Made by a program: the position numbers and the translations under genes. From assembly GCA_024404195.1 (NCBI GenBank), contig JAKSQJ010000008.1:1-39174 (forward strand): 39,174 bases of DNA. Reading direction: 5' to 3'. Each line of letters starts with the position of its first letter. Within the stretch, counting starts at the first letter, position 1. This document shows, piece after piece, positions 14,787 to 22,329 of this stretch. Origin of the DNA: Clostridia bacterium. GTDB lineage: Bacteria; Bacillota; Clostridia; Oscillospirales; Acutalibacteraceae. A model generated the notes under the pieces. It saw only the letters and a list, made by a program, of their open reading frames with translations. It was not told the origin of the DNA and searched no databases.

Positions 14787-16469
14787 TCACTCTACCGAAA
14801 TAATATAGTAATAAACCGGTTGGTTTCCTCTTATAAATGTTATTTCAACTTTGCCGGCAAATTTTTCGTTAAGTGCGGTTTCAAGCTCGTTTGCCTGCTC
14901 GTCGGTAACATCTTCGCCGTAAATAACCGTAACAAATTCGCTTTGTTTCTTTATCATCTGCTTGGTAAGGCGAACGGCGGCTTTTTGAAGGTCGGTATCA
15001 ACAAAAGAAATTTTGCCCTCAATCATATTAAGAAGCTCGCCTTTTTTAATCTTAAAGCCGTCAAAGTCAGAATCCCTTGCGGCAAAAGTTATTTGACCGG
15101 TTGCTACCTTTTCGGTTGCCTTTTGCATGGCAATAGTATTGTCATTCGTATTGGCTTCGGGGTCAAAATTAAGGCAAGCGGCAACGCCCTGAGGAATGGT
15201 CCTTGTCGGAATAACAACAACCTTTCGGGTGCTGAGCGGAATAGTTTGTTCGGCCGCCATAATAATATTTTTGTTATTCGGCAAAACGAAAACCGTTTCG
15301 GCAGGAGTTGCTTCAATGGCGGCAAGAATATTATCGGTGCTCGGATTCATTGTTTGACCGCCGCTTACAACCGTATCAACGCCAAGCTCACTAAACAGTG
15401 CATTAACACCGTCACCTGCGGCAACCGATACAAAACCGTATGGCTTTGTTATCTCAACCGACTTTATTTCGGTTTTAAGGTCGGCGGTTTTTGCGGGGCG
15501 CTTTTTAGCGTTTTCGGCATCATGCTTTGCCCTTTCGTGCTGGTCACGCATATTTTCAATCTTCAAATGAACAAGATTTCCGAAGTTAAGCGCATTTTCA
15601 ATGGCATTACCCGGATGGTCGGTATGAACATGGACTTTAATAATATCATCATCGTCAACAACAACAACGCAGTCACCGATTGACTCCAAATATGTTCTTA
15701 ACTCGCTCGGCTCTTTTTCGCAGGTTTTTTCGCGGTTTACGATAAACTCCGTGCAGTAGCTAAATGTGATTTCGGTATCAAATTCACCTGCGGCATTGAA
15801 AGAGCCATCCTCCGAATTTTCTTCGGAAGATTCGTTTTCTATATTGTTTGAGGAAATAATAACTCCGTTTTCAAAAACCGAAAGCATACCCTCAAGAATA
15901 AGAACAAAACCCTGACCGCCGGCATCAACAACACCGGCTTTTTTAAGTTGGGGGAGCATTTCGGGGGTTTGAGCCAATGCCTCTTTTGCACCACCGACCG
16001 CATCACGAAAAACCGTAACGGCATCGTTTCCGCTTTCAAAGCTTTCATTGGCTTTTTCGCTTGCAACACGGGCAACCGTAAGAATAGTTCCTTCGGTCGG
16101 CTTCATAACTGCCTTATATGCGGCCTCCACGCCGTTTGAAAATGCGGCGGCTATATTTTCGGGGGTTAAAAATTCATCGTTGCCGATGCCCTTTGAAAAG
16201 CCCCTGAATAATACCGAAGTAATAACACCCGAATTACCTCTTGCGCCTCTTAAAAGGCAGGAGGCATTAACGGATGCAACCTTTCCGGCGGTTTCTCCCT
16301 CTAATTTTGAAATTTCTCTTACAGAATTTGCAACGGTCATTGACATATTTGTTCCCGTATCGCCGTCCGGAACGGGAAATACATTCAATTCGTCAACTCT
16401 CTTTCGGTTATTTGAAAGATTGTTGGAAGCAGAAATGATTGCGTCCCTTAAAATGTTTCCGCTTAACAA
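14787..16469 (-). CDS. fakA: Fatty acid kinase FakA-like / DAK2-domain protein (YloV)
   Basis: The N-terminal Dhal (DAK2) domain has ELNVFPVPDGDTGTNMSMT with D36 and D38 as metal ligands, followed by RGARGNSGV. The C-terminal part (about 330-560) is the FakA-specific domain with VSGGQTMNPST and NNKNI. FakA phosphorylates fatty acids presented by FakB proteins for entry into phospholipid synthesis. No fakB is nearby. The start is a TTG at 16469, since AAGGAG lies 10 bases before it and no ATG fits. yloU precedes it by 29 bases and recG follows by 4, the conserved Firmicute arrangement, here without the sdaA genes that Bacillus has in between. Confidence 0.93.
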   Translation of the reverse strand: MLSGNILRDAIISASNNLSNNRKRVDELNVFPVPDGDTGTNMSMTVANSVREISKLEGETAGKVASVNASCLLRGARGNSGVITSVLFRGFSKGIGNDEFLTPENIAAAFSNGVEAAYKAVMKPTEGTILTVARVASEKANESFESGNDAVTVFRDAVGGAKEALAQTPEMLPQLKKAGVVDAGGQGFVLILEGMLSVFENGVIISSNNIENESSEENSEDGSFNAAGEFDTEITFSYCTEFIVNREKTCEKEPSELRTYLESIGDCVVVVDDDDIIKVHVHTDHPGNAIENALNFGNLVHLKIENMRDQHERAKHDAENAKKRPAKTADLKTEIKSVEITKPYGFVSVAAGDGVNALFSELGVDTVVSGGQTMNPSTDNILAAIEATPAETVFVLPNNKNIIMAAEQTIPLSTRKVVVIPTRTIPQGVAACLNFDPEANTNDNTIAMQKATEKVATGQITFAARDSDFDGFKIKKGELLNMIEGKISFVDTDLQKAAVRLTKQMIKKQSEFVTVIYGEDVTDEQANELETALNEKFAGKVEITFIRGNQPVYYYIISVE

Positions 16470-16498
16470 AATATAAACACTCCTTAAAGAAAGGTAAA

Positions 16499-16849
16499 TT
16501 ATTCTTTTATACCGTCAACCTTAACAACAACTCGGTCAACATCAATTTCGGTAACCTCTTTAACAATATATTTAACCTTTTCGGTAATACTTGCGGCAAG
16601 GGCTTTGATATTCATACCGTAGATAACCTCAATATGAACTTCAACCGAAATACTGTCGGCAGTTCCTTTAACGGTAATGCCGGTATCAACGGCATCGTCT
16701 TTACTCAAAATTTTGTTTATTTTTTGGCGACTGTTACCGGGCACCATTCCCACAACACCGTAGCATGAGGTAACCTCACTGCCTATGAGCTTTGAAAGAT
16801 AGTCCTCGGAAACATTAACCTTTCCCATAACATTTTCATAAGAAATCAT
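16499..16849 (-). CDS. Asp23/Gls24 family protein (YloU-like)
   Basis: The 116-residue protein has the Asp23/Gls24 pattern: VNVSEDYLSKLIGSEVTSCYGV near the N-terminus, then ISVEVHIEVIYG and ITEKVKYIVKEVTEIDVDRV. I use the ATG at 16849, 6 bases after TTGGAG. An in-frame TTG at 16861 would lie inside that site. Family members associate with the membrane or cell envelope stress response, and their molecular role is unclear. The pairing yloU-yloV is strongly conserved in Firmicutes, which suggests a link with fatty acid or envelope metabolism. Confidence 0.92.
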   Translation of the reverse strand: MISYENVMGKVNVSEDYLSKLIGSEVTSCYGVVGMVPGNSRQKINKILSKDDAVDTGITVKGTADSISVEVHIEVIYGMNIKALAASITEKVKYIVKEVTEIDVDRVVVKVDGIKE

Positions 16850-16881
16850 AATAATCTCCAATCTGCCGTAAGGCGAAAAAA

Positions 16882-18525
16882 TCAGTTATTTATACTGTAT
16901 TTCTCAAAAGAGTAATATATGTCACATTCACTTGCTTCAACGCCGGATATATTTTCGTTGCAGAAGAAAAGACCGTGTCGGTAAAGAAGTGGAATTTGAG
17001 GCATTTCGGTAAGCAAAACAGAAGCAATATCATTTATCTTTATTTTGCCCTTTCGGTAACTTTCGTATGCCTCTTTAACGGGTTTTTTGATGTTTTTTTC
17101 GTTATCCTTGCTTTTTTGGTCCTCGTTTGAATTATCGGTATCGGACTTTTCTTTTTCTTCTTTGTCTTTATCTTTATCTTCGGTTTTTTCCTTAACGGCT
17201 TTTAATCCGTAAGCCGCCGAGCCGCCCTCAACGGTAAGCTCCCGTAAATCAAAATTCGGCAAAACGGAAATTTCGCCTAAATAAAGGTCAAAATTGTTTG
17301 AAGCCAACCGCTTTATATAATCGGAATAAGAACATTCAATAACTTTAAGTTCAATTCCTGCCGCCTTTAACTGCGAGGCAATAAGCTTTGCCGCCGTAAC
17401 CCTTGAATTGTTCTCTTTATTCACAATCATTTTAAAGATACGATGCTTTCCGTTACCGTCAACATAATATCCGTCGCCGTTTTTCTTATTATAACCTATT
17501 TTACTCAAATTCTCAACAGTTATTTCTAAATCGGCGGTTGATTTAAGGGTTTGAACCGATTTTGTTTCAGAAAGGGAGGGGTTGAAAAATCCCGTTGCAA
17601 CGGTCGCCGTATTGAAATAGGCGTCCTTGCAAAGAGCACTTCTGTCAACGGCAGAAGAAATGGCGTATCTTAAATACGGGCTTTTAAGTTCTTCAACCGA
17701 AAAGTTAATCCCGATATAGATAAGATTATTAAGGTTAATATCGGTGCGCTTTCCGCTCATTCTCGCAATATTTCCGCTTGATAAATCGGAATAGTAAAGC
17801 TCGGTGGCACCTATTTCAATATAGTGGGAAATGGAGTCGTTATCGGGAGCGTTGATTAGCTTTATTGTTTTAATACTGCCCTTTTGACCGAAATATTTAT
17901 CGTTTTGCACCAAAAGATATTTATTATCAGTGGCTTTATATCTTCCGCAGCCGACGGGGGGTTTAATGTTGCCGTCGGAATCTGTATTTTTTTCGCTTCC
18001 CGATTTTAAGATGGGAAAATCAAGCAGATTTTCAAAATAAGGGTCATATCTATCAAGGTTAAAAGCAATTTTATCGGGGGAGATTACCGTAACCGAGGAT
18101 ACCTCGTATAAATGCTTTGTATATAATCCGTTATACTTTTTTGCAAGATTATAGGAATATGCAACATCACTTGCTGTCAGAGGTGAGCCGTCGGAAAAAG
18201 ATGTGTCTATAAGTGTAACCGTATATCTTTTGCCGTCTTTCTTGACCTCTTTTGCCAAACGGTAAACGGGTTTAATGTTATTATCGGTTTTAATAAGCGG
18301 CTCAAAAATGAGTTTTCCTATGTTGCGGTTGTTTTCGGTTTTTGCGGCATAGGGATTTAACGAATCGGATTTGTTAAAAAGCAAACTTACCGTCTCCGTA
18401 TCCCTTTTCGTTTTTGAATTGTCGGCTTTTAATTTTTGCGTTTTCGTTTTGCTCTGCTTTTCGCACCCTGCAAATGTTAACAAGGTCGCCAAAATAAGCA
18501 AAACCGTTACGGCTTTTTTAATCAT
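16882..18525 (-). CDS. Extracellular solute-binding lipoprotein (SBP family 5, OppA-like)
   Basis: A lipoprotein signal opens the protein (MIKKAVTVLLILATLLTFAGC, written here as MIKK..TFAGC, Cys near residue 21). Family 5 features follow: LNPYAAKTENNRNIGKLIFE, the ligand-lobe segment VTLIDTSFSDGSPLTASDVA and LRYAISSAVDRSALC. Such proteins bind peptides, nickel or sugars outside the cell for an ABC importer. Here no permease or ATPase gene adjoins, and the gene sits inside the ymdB-recG operon. Residues about 440-485 hold a Lys/Glu/Asp-rich insertion (EDKDKDKEEKEKSDTD..) not expected in this fold. The start is ATG 18525 behind AAAGGTG; the frame start GTG lies within that site. Confidence 0.88.
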   Translation of the reverse strand: MIKKAVTVLLILATLLTFAGCEKQSKTKTQKLKADNSKTKRDTETVSLLFNKSDSLNPYAAKTENNRNIGKLIFEPLIKTDNNIKPVYRLAKEVKKDGKRYTVTLIDTSFSDGSPLTASDVAYSYNLAKKYNGLYTKHLYEVSSVTVISPDKIAFNLDRYDPYFENLLDFPILKSGSEKNTDSDGNIKPPVGCGRYKATDNKYLLVQNDKYFGQKGSIKTIKLINAPDNDSISHYIEIGATELYYSDLSSGNIARMSGKRTDINLNNLIYIGINFSVEELKSPYLRYAISSAVDRSALCKDAYFNTATVATGFFNPSLSETKSVQTLKSTADLEITVENLSKIGYNKKNGDGYYVDGNGKHRIFKMIVNKENNSRVTAAKLIASQLKAAGIELKVIECSYSDYIKRLASNNFDLYLGEISVLPNFDLRELTVEGGSAAYGLKAVKEKTEDKDKDKEEKEKSDTDNSNEDQKSKDNEKNIKKPVKEAYESYRKGKIKINDIASVLLTEMPQIPLLYRHGLFFCNENISGVEASECDIYYSFEKYSINN

Positions 18526-18546
18526 ATAAAACACCTTTATTATAAA

Positions 18547-19326
18547 TTATCGGTAACAAAAGCTTTCCGCATTTATGCAAAGTCCCGTTTTTTCGTCAAT
18601 ATCAAATATGCAACCCGAAATGATACATTCGCCCTCGGCAAACATAAATTTATCCGACTTGCCGTCCCTAAATCTGTCAATGATAATTTCCTTTTTTATT
18701 CCCAAAACGGAATTTTCAGGGCCCGTCATACCCAAATCGGTAATATATCCCGTTCCCTTTTCCAAAATTCCGATATCCGAGGTTTGAATATGCGTATGCG
18801 TTCCGAAAACGGCGGAAACCACGCCGTCAAGATAAAAACCGAGCGCTTTTTTCTCGCTCGTTGCCTCGGCATGGAAATCAACGATAATAATTTTGGCACC
18901 GTCATTTTTAGCTTGCTTAATTAAGGTATCGGCGCATAAAAACGGATTTGACGCTTTCGGATTTTCAATATAAACCTGACCTAAAAGGTTTATAACCGCA
19001 ACCTGATACCTGCCCTTATCAAGCAAACAATATCCGCTTCCGTAATCCGATTTAATGTTATCGGGGCGAAGCACAAACGGGTTTTTGTCAAGAACAGGGT
19101 GAACACTTTGCTGACGAAGGGTGTGATTACCGCCCGTTATAACATCGGCTCCGGCGCAAAAGAGAAGCGAAACTTCATTCTCGGTTATGGCGTTATGCTC
19201 CGACGAGTTTTCGCCGTTTACTATAACGCAGTCGCAGTTTTTTTCTTTTTTTATTTTGGGAATATATTTTAATGCCTTTTGAACACCTGCCGGTGAACAA
19301 ACATCGCCGATACATAAAACTCGCAT
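18547..19326 (-). CDS. ymdB: YmdB-family metallophosphoesterase
   Basis: The protein follows the YmdB pattern: MRVLCIGDVCSPAG with D8, VIVNGENSSEHNAIT with E39/N40, GGNHTLRQ with the GNH at 66-68, then VDFHAEATSEKKALG and FGTHTHIQTSD with the metal-binding His residues. Family members are dinuclear metal phosphodiesterases acting on 2',3'-cyclic nucleotides, and in Bacillus YmdB affects RNA turnover and biofilm decisions. It reads LRQ after GNHT where most copies have WDK, a mild difference. AAGGGTG precedes ATG 19326. It is the first gene of the five-gene minus-strand operon. Confidence 0.92.
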   Translation of the reverse strand: MRVLCIGDVCSPAGVQKALKYIPKIKKEKNCDCVIVNGENSSEHNAITENEVSLLFCAGADVITGGNHTLRQQSVHPVLDKNPFVLRPDNIKSDYGSGYCLLDKGRYQVAVINLLGQVYIENPKASNPFLCADTLIKQAKNDGAKIIIVDFHAEATSEKKALGFYLDGVVSAVFGTHTHIQTSDIGILEKGTGYITDLGMTGPENSVLGIKKEIIIDRFRDGKSDKFMFAEGECIISGCIFDIDEKTGLCINAESFCYR

Positions 19327-19356
19327 ACTACACCCTTTTAATTAAATAGTATAAAT

Positions 19357-19385
19357 AGAATACCATATTTATCGGCTTAATTCAA
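19357..19385 (-). promoter_or_regulatory. Promoter of the ymdB-recG operon
   Basis: On the minus strand TTGAAT (19380-19385) and TATTCT (19357-19362) are 17 bases apart, with extended -10 TGG. No other good promoter was seen before recG. Confidence 0.65.
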
Positions 19386-19445
19386 TTCTTTTTGCGATTT
19401 TGCGAAAAAAACAAAAAATTTTTGAAAATAGAAAGTGAGCAAATA

Positions 19446-19480
19446 AGAGAAAACGAGAGAAAACAAGAGAAAACAAGAGC
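19446..19480 (+). repeat. Three and a half 10-bp tandem repeats with phased A-tracts
   Basis: The unit AGAGAAAAC(G/A) repeats three times, followed by a partial AGAG. The AAAA tracts recur exactly every 10 bases, about one helical turn, which should bend the DNA. The array ends 36 bases before the -35 box of the rplM promoter and may be an upstream activating curve. It is too short and unspaced to be a CRISPR. The rest of the 265-base gap holds the divergent ymdB and rplM promoters. Confidence 0.8.
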
Positions 19481-19516
19481 ATTTCATTTTTATTTTAATT
19501 TTTTTGAAAAATTGTG

Positions 19517-19545
19517 TTGACATGGGCTTTTTTGTGTGTTATCAT
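19517..19545 (+). promoter_or_regulatory. Promoter of rplM-rpsI
   Basis: TTGACA (19517-19522) and TATCAT (19540-19545) are 17 bases apart with TGTG just before the -10. The predicted leader to ATG 19592 is about 40 bases, with no attenuator seen. Confidence 0.85.
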
Positions 19546-19591
19546 AGTCAAGCTGATTAAATGATTAAAATAATTTTGGAGGTTTAAGTTT

Positions 19592-20017
19592 ATGTCTACA
19601 TTTATGGCAAAACCTGCTGAAGTTCAGCGTAAATGGTATATAGTAGATGCTGCAGATAAGCCGCTTGGCAGAACTGCCGTTAAGGTTGCCGATTTACTTC
19701 GCGGTAAGGGCAAACCCGAATTTACTCCCCATGTTGATTGCGGCGACCATGTTGTTGTTATCAATGCTGAAAAAGCAGTGCTTACAGGTAAGAAATTAGA
19801 AGATAAGTATTATCGCCGTCATACAGGTTACATCGGCGGTCTTAAGGAAGTTAAATATGCTACCCTTATGAAGACCCGTCCGGAACTTGCTATGGAACTC
19901 GCTGTTAAGGGTATGGTTCCCGATACAACTATCGGCAGAAAAGCCCTTTTAAGACTTCATGTTTACAGCGGAACAGAATATGCTCAGGTTGCTCAGAAAC
20001 CTGAATTAGTTGATTAA
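19592..20017 (+). CDS. rplM: 50S ribosomal protein L13
   Basis: The 141 residues match L13 throughout: [16 protein letters not shown] at the N-terminus, [44 protein letters not shown] and the C-terminal [12 protein letters not shown]13 binds 23S rRNA early in assembly of the large subunit. A GGAGG site precedes the start, and rpsI follows after 17 bases, the universal bacterial L13-S9 pair. Codon use is more strongly biased than in neighbouring genes, as expected for a highly expressed protein. Confidence 0.98.
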   Translation: MSTFMAKPAEVQRKWYIVDAADKPLGRTAVKVADLLRGKGKPEFTPHVDCGDHVVVINAEKAVLTGKKLEDKYYRRHTGYIGGLKEVKYATLMKTRPELAMELAVKGMVPDTTIGRKALLRLHVYSGTEYAQVAQKPELVD

Positions 20018-20034
20018 GAAGGGAGACAGATTCA

Positions 20035-20433
20035 ATGTTTGAAGGAAAGCCATATTTTTACGGCACCGGCAGAAGAAAGAGCTCTGTTGCCCGTGTTCGT
20101 GTTTACAACGGAACAGGTAATGTTACCATTAACGGCAGAGATATTGATGACTATTTCGGTCTTGAAACCTTAAAGGTTATCGTTCGTCAGCCGCTTACTT
20201 TAACTGAAACCGCTGATAAGTTTGACATCGTTTGCACTGTAACAGGCGGCGGTGTTACCGGTCAGGCAGGTGCAATTCGTCACGGTATTTCCCGTGCACT
20301 TCTTTTAGCCAACGAAGAATTCCGTCCGGCTCTTAAGAAGGCAGGTTTCTTAACAAGAGACCCTCGTATGAAGGAAAGAAAGAAATACGGACTCAAAGGC
20401 GCCCGTCGTGCACCTCAGTTCTCAAAGAGATAA
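20035..20433 (+). CDS. rpsI: 30S ribosomal protein S9
   Basis: The protein shows [20 protein letters not shown] at the N-terminus, [21 protein letters not shown], and the basic tail [23 protein letters not shown] whose end reaches the ribosomal P-site tRNA. Length 132 is normal. A GGGAG site precedes ATG 20035. It is cotranscribed with rplM and closed by a strong terminator 24 bases after the stop. Confidence 0.98.
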   Translation: MFEGKPYFYGTGRRKSSVARVRVYNGTGNVTINGRDIDDYFGLETLKVIVRQPLTLTETADKFDIVCTVTGGGVTGQAGAIRHGISRALLLANEEFRPALKKAGFLTRDPRMKERKKYGLKGARRAPQFSKR

Positions 20434-20457
20434 TTTCTTTCGTATTGCGAAAACATT

Positions 20458-20487
20458 ACAGCACCCGATTTTTCGGGTGCTGTTTTT
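20458..20487 (+). terminator. Terminator of the rplM-rpsI operon
   Basis: ACAGCACCCGA pairs with TCGGGTGCTGT, with a 4-T loop and a TTTTT tail. Confidence 0.92.
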
Positions 20488-20526
20488 CTATATTTTTCTT
20501 GTCGGATTATTTTTATTATTGTAAAA

Positions 20527-20554
20527 TTGCCGATTTTTATGGTATCATTATAAT
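20527..20554 (+). promoter_or_regulatory. Probable promoter of the formyl-THF cyclo-ligase gene
   Basis: TTGCCG (20527-20532) with TATAAT (20549-20554) gives a 16-base spacer. An overlapping alternative is TTGTAA (20519-20524) with TATCAT (20543-20548), an 18-base spacer with extended TGG. Either would drive the gene at 20577. Confidence 0.55.
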
Positions 20555-20576
20555 ATCAACAAAAAGGACTGAAAAA

Positions 20577-21149
20577 GTGGACAAAAAAGAACTGCGAAAA
20601 GATTTAAGAAAAAAGGCAAAATTGCTTGATAAAGAGTATAAGGATAAGGCGAGTAAGGGTATTTTTGAAAATATCATTTCCCTGCCTGAATTTATTGCGG
20701 CAAAATGCGTTTTTTTGTATCTTAATACCGAAAATGAGCCGCAAACGGCGGATATAATAGCAAAATGCTATGAGCTTCAAAAAAAGGTTTGCGTTCCCGT
20801 ATGTCTTGAAAACGCAGATATGGTTGCGGTAATTTTGCGTGATTTTAGCGGTTTGGAAAAAAATAAATACGGGATTTTGGAGCCGCCATTATCCGAAAAC
20901 ACCGTTCAAAAAGATTTAATTGATTTTGCGGTTATCCCCTGCGTTTCGGCGGATAAAACACTCAAAAGAATAGGTCACGGCGCAGGGTATTACGATAGAT
21001 ATTTAAGCAAAACTTGCATTTATAAGGTTTCAATTTGCTTTGATAAAATGATGAGCGAAAATATCCCGACCGACCGATATGATGTTCTTATGGACTGCAT
21101 TGTAACCGAGAACAGAGTTTATAAAAAAAGATTAAGCGAGAAAAAGTAA
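20577..21149 (+). CDS. 5-formyltetrahydrofolate cyclo-ligase family protein
   Basis: The start is the GTG at 20577 behind AAAGGA. The longer frame runs back through the rpsI terminator and is not credible. The 190-residue product begins DKKELRKDLRKKAK and has VFLYLNTENEP, KKVCVPVC, GILEPP and the ATP/substrate loop GHGAGYYDRYL. This enzyme converts 5-formyl-THF to 5,10-methenyl-THF with ATP, recycling a folate storage form. It is monocistronic, lying between the ribosomal operon and the ProX-like gene. A folate transporter under a THF riboswitch occurs elsewhere in this window. Confidence 0.92.
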   Translation: MDKKELRKDLRKKAKLLDKEYKDKASKGIFENIISLPEFIAAKCVFLYLNTENEPQTADIIAKCYELQKKVCVPVCLENADMVAVILRDFSGLEKNKYGILEPPLSENTVQKDLIDFAVIPCVSADKTLKRIGHGAGYYDRYLSKTCIYKVSICFDKMMSENIPTDRYDVLMDCIVTENRVYKKRLSEKK

Positions 21150-21196
21150 GAAAATCTTGAAAATGGCAGAGAATTTAAGTAAATAAGCCGATATTA

Positions 21197-21225
21197 TTGA
21201 CAAAAGAATGTGTAAGTGTTAATAT
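21197..21225 (+). promoter_or_regulatory. Promoter of the ProX-like gene
   Basis: TTGACA (21197-21202) and TAATAT (21220-21225) are 17 bases apart, with GTGT before the -10 box. Confidence 0.75.
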
Positions 21226-21258
21226 GCACTTAACTTAGAACAAGGAATTGGTATAAAA

Positions 21259-21741
21259 ATGAAAGAAAAGGTATTGGAATTTTTGGAAAACAACAAAATC
21301 CCTTATGAACTTTGCGAGCATAACCCCGTTTATACTATGGAGGATATGCTAAACGAGGGACTTGATGAAAAAGGAACTCTTGCAAAAAATTTATTTATAA
21401 GAGACCAAAAGGGCAAGCGCCATTTTCTCATCACCGCTCATATTGATACGGCGGTTAATCTAAAAGAATTGGGCGCAAAACTCGGTGTCGGAAAGGTAAG
21501 CTTCGGTTCTCCCGAACGGCTTATGAAGTATTTGGGTGTTGAGCCGGGTTGCGTTTCGCCTATGGGACTTATGAATGACACCGAAAATGCCGTTGAATTT
21601 ATTATTGACCAAAAGCTTATGGGTTGCGAAAAAATGGGTGTTCACCCGAATACTCATGATGCAACGGTATGGCTTTCCTTCGCTTCGCTTAAAAAGGCGG
21701 TTGAACTTATGGGAAATAATGTTAAGGTTTTGAAAATTTAA
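21259..21741 (+). CDS. YbaK/ProX-type aminoacyl-tRNA deacylase
   Basis: The 160-residue single-domain protein has the YbaK/INS fold: FLENNKIPYELCEHNPVYTMEDM at the N-terminus, the conserved KNLFIRDQKGKRHFLI with the catalytic Lys, SFGSPERLMKYLGVEPGCVSPMGL and the C-terminal HPNTHDATVWLS. The GCVSPMG segment and overall length match the ProX (PrdX-like) group, which hydrolyses Ala-tRNA(Pro) formed by mistake. It is a free-standing editing factor acting in the cytosol. It has its own promoter and a weak ribosome binding site (AAGGAATTGG). Confidence 0.88.
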   Translation: MKEKVLEFLENNKIPYELCEHNPVYTMEDMLNEGLDEKGTLAKNLFIRDQKGKRHFLITAHIDTAVNLKELGAKLGVGKVSFGSPERLMKYLGVEPGCVSPMGLMNDTENAVEFIIDQKLMGCEKMGVHPNTHDATVWLSFASLKKAVELMGNNVKVLKI

Positions 21742-21744
21742 TTA

Positions 21745-21773
21745 TTGCAAAATGAAAAAATATGTGTTATTAT
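21745..21773 (+). promoter_or_regulatory. Promoter of the 81-residue unknown protein
   Basis: TTGCAA (21745-21750) and TATTAT (21768-21773) are 17 bases apart, again with TGTGT just before the -10 box. Confidence 0.65.
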
Positions 21774-21815
21774 ATGCTTAATGAATAAAACATTTATGTT
21801 TTGGAGGAAAGAAAG

Positions 21816-22061
21816 ATGAAAAAATTTAAGGTTAATTGGAATGAAAACGGCTGGACCGTTCTTCAGGAAGCAGACGCTAAAAAACATGTTGTTGAAATCA
21901 GTTGTTTTGCCGAGGGCGGAAATGTAACCGAAATCCGTGTTCGTCATAGCCGTGGAGAAGAAGAAAAGATTACAAAGACAATTGATGCAAATCATTCTTT
22001 GCCGATGGCATTTGCAGATTTCAAAGCCGCTTTTGAAGCTGACGAAATCAAGTGGAAATAA
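21816..22061 (+). CDS. Small protein of unknown function
   Basis: The ATG at 21816 follows GGAGGAAAG with good spacing. The frame's earlier TTG overlaps that site and is rejected. The 81 residues, MKKFKVNWNENGWTVLQEAD onward, look like one compact alpha/beta or beta-sheet domain with alternating charged and hydrophobic residues. No signal peptide, transmembrane segment or cysteine pair is visible. Its strong ribosome binding site and dedicated promoter suggest real expression. I do not recognise a family. The lysine riboswitch promoter starts 9 bases after its stop, and no terminator separates them. Confidence 0.7.
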   Translation: MKKFKVNWNENGWTVLQEADAKKHVVEISCFAEGGNVTEIRVRHSRGEEEKITKTIDANHSLPMAFADFKAAFEADEIKWK

Positions 22062-22070
22062 TTTAAGTTA

Positions 22071-22099
22071 TTGACAGCAGGTAAATATTGATATAGAAT
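22071..22099 (+). promoter_or_regulatory. Promoter of the lysine riboswitch-dapA-ddh unit
   Basis: TTGACA (22071-22076) and TAGAAT (22094-22099) are 17 bases apart. Transcription would begin near 22106, at the edge of the riboswitch. Confidence 0.8.
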
Positions 22100-22103
22100 A
22101 AGT

Positions 22104-22262
22104 GAAGATGGAGGCGCACCCGAAATCAGTAACCTACATAAACGGTTGCCAAAGCCGTAGGTGAAAGGTGACGGTGCCGAAGCGGAATGTTTGGCGGACA
22201 TTCTGACTGGCATTACGGAGAATATCCCTAATGTTGTCGCAAATTTTGCGGAGAGCTATCAA
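22104..22262 (+). promoter_or_regulatory. Lysine riboswitch (L-box)
   Basis: The L-box landmarks occur in order: GAAGATGGAGGCGC, a CAGTAACC turn, GGTGAAAGGTGACGG, the invariant GCCGAAGC, a CTGACTGGCATTACGG segment and the closing GGAGAGCTATC. It sits directly ahead of dapA with a terminator after it, so lysine binding should stop transcription of the lysine biosynthesis genes. The five-helix junction was recognised from conserved blocks; exact pairing was not computed. Confidence 0.93.
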
Positions 22263-22281
22263 AAAACTTGTGTTTTTTTCG

Positions 22282-22312
22282 GCAGCCGCATTTTTTGTGG
22301 CTGCTTTAATTT
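22282..22312 (+). terminator. Riboswitch-controlled terminator before dapA
   Basis: GCAGCCGCA pairs with TGTGGCTGC around a T-rich loop, followed by TTTAATTT. It is the expression platform of the lysine riboswitch. The dapA ribosome binding site AGGAG follows at once. Confidence 0.85.
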
Positions 22313-22329
22313 AATTTAGGAGAAAAATT

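Noticed and set aside
14703..15683. Long plus-strand ORF (326 codons) antisense to fakA and recG
   Set aside because: It is a mirror of biased codon use in the well-supported minus-strand genes, has no ribosome binding site and no domain.
19446..19480. CRISPR array
   Set aside because: The 10-base units are directly adjacent with no spacers.
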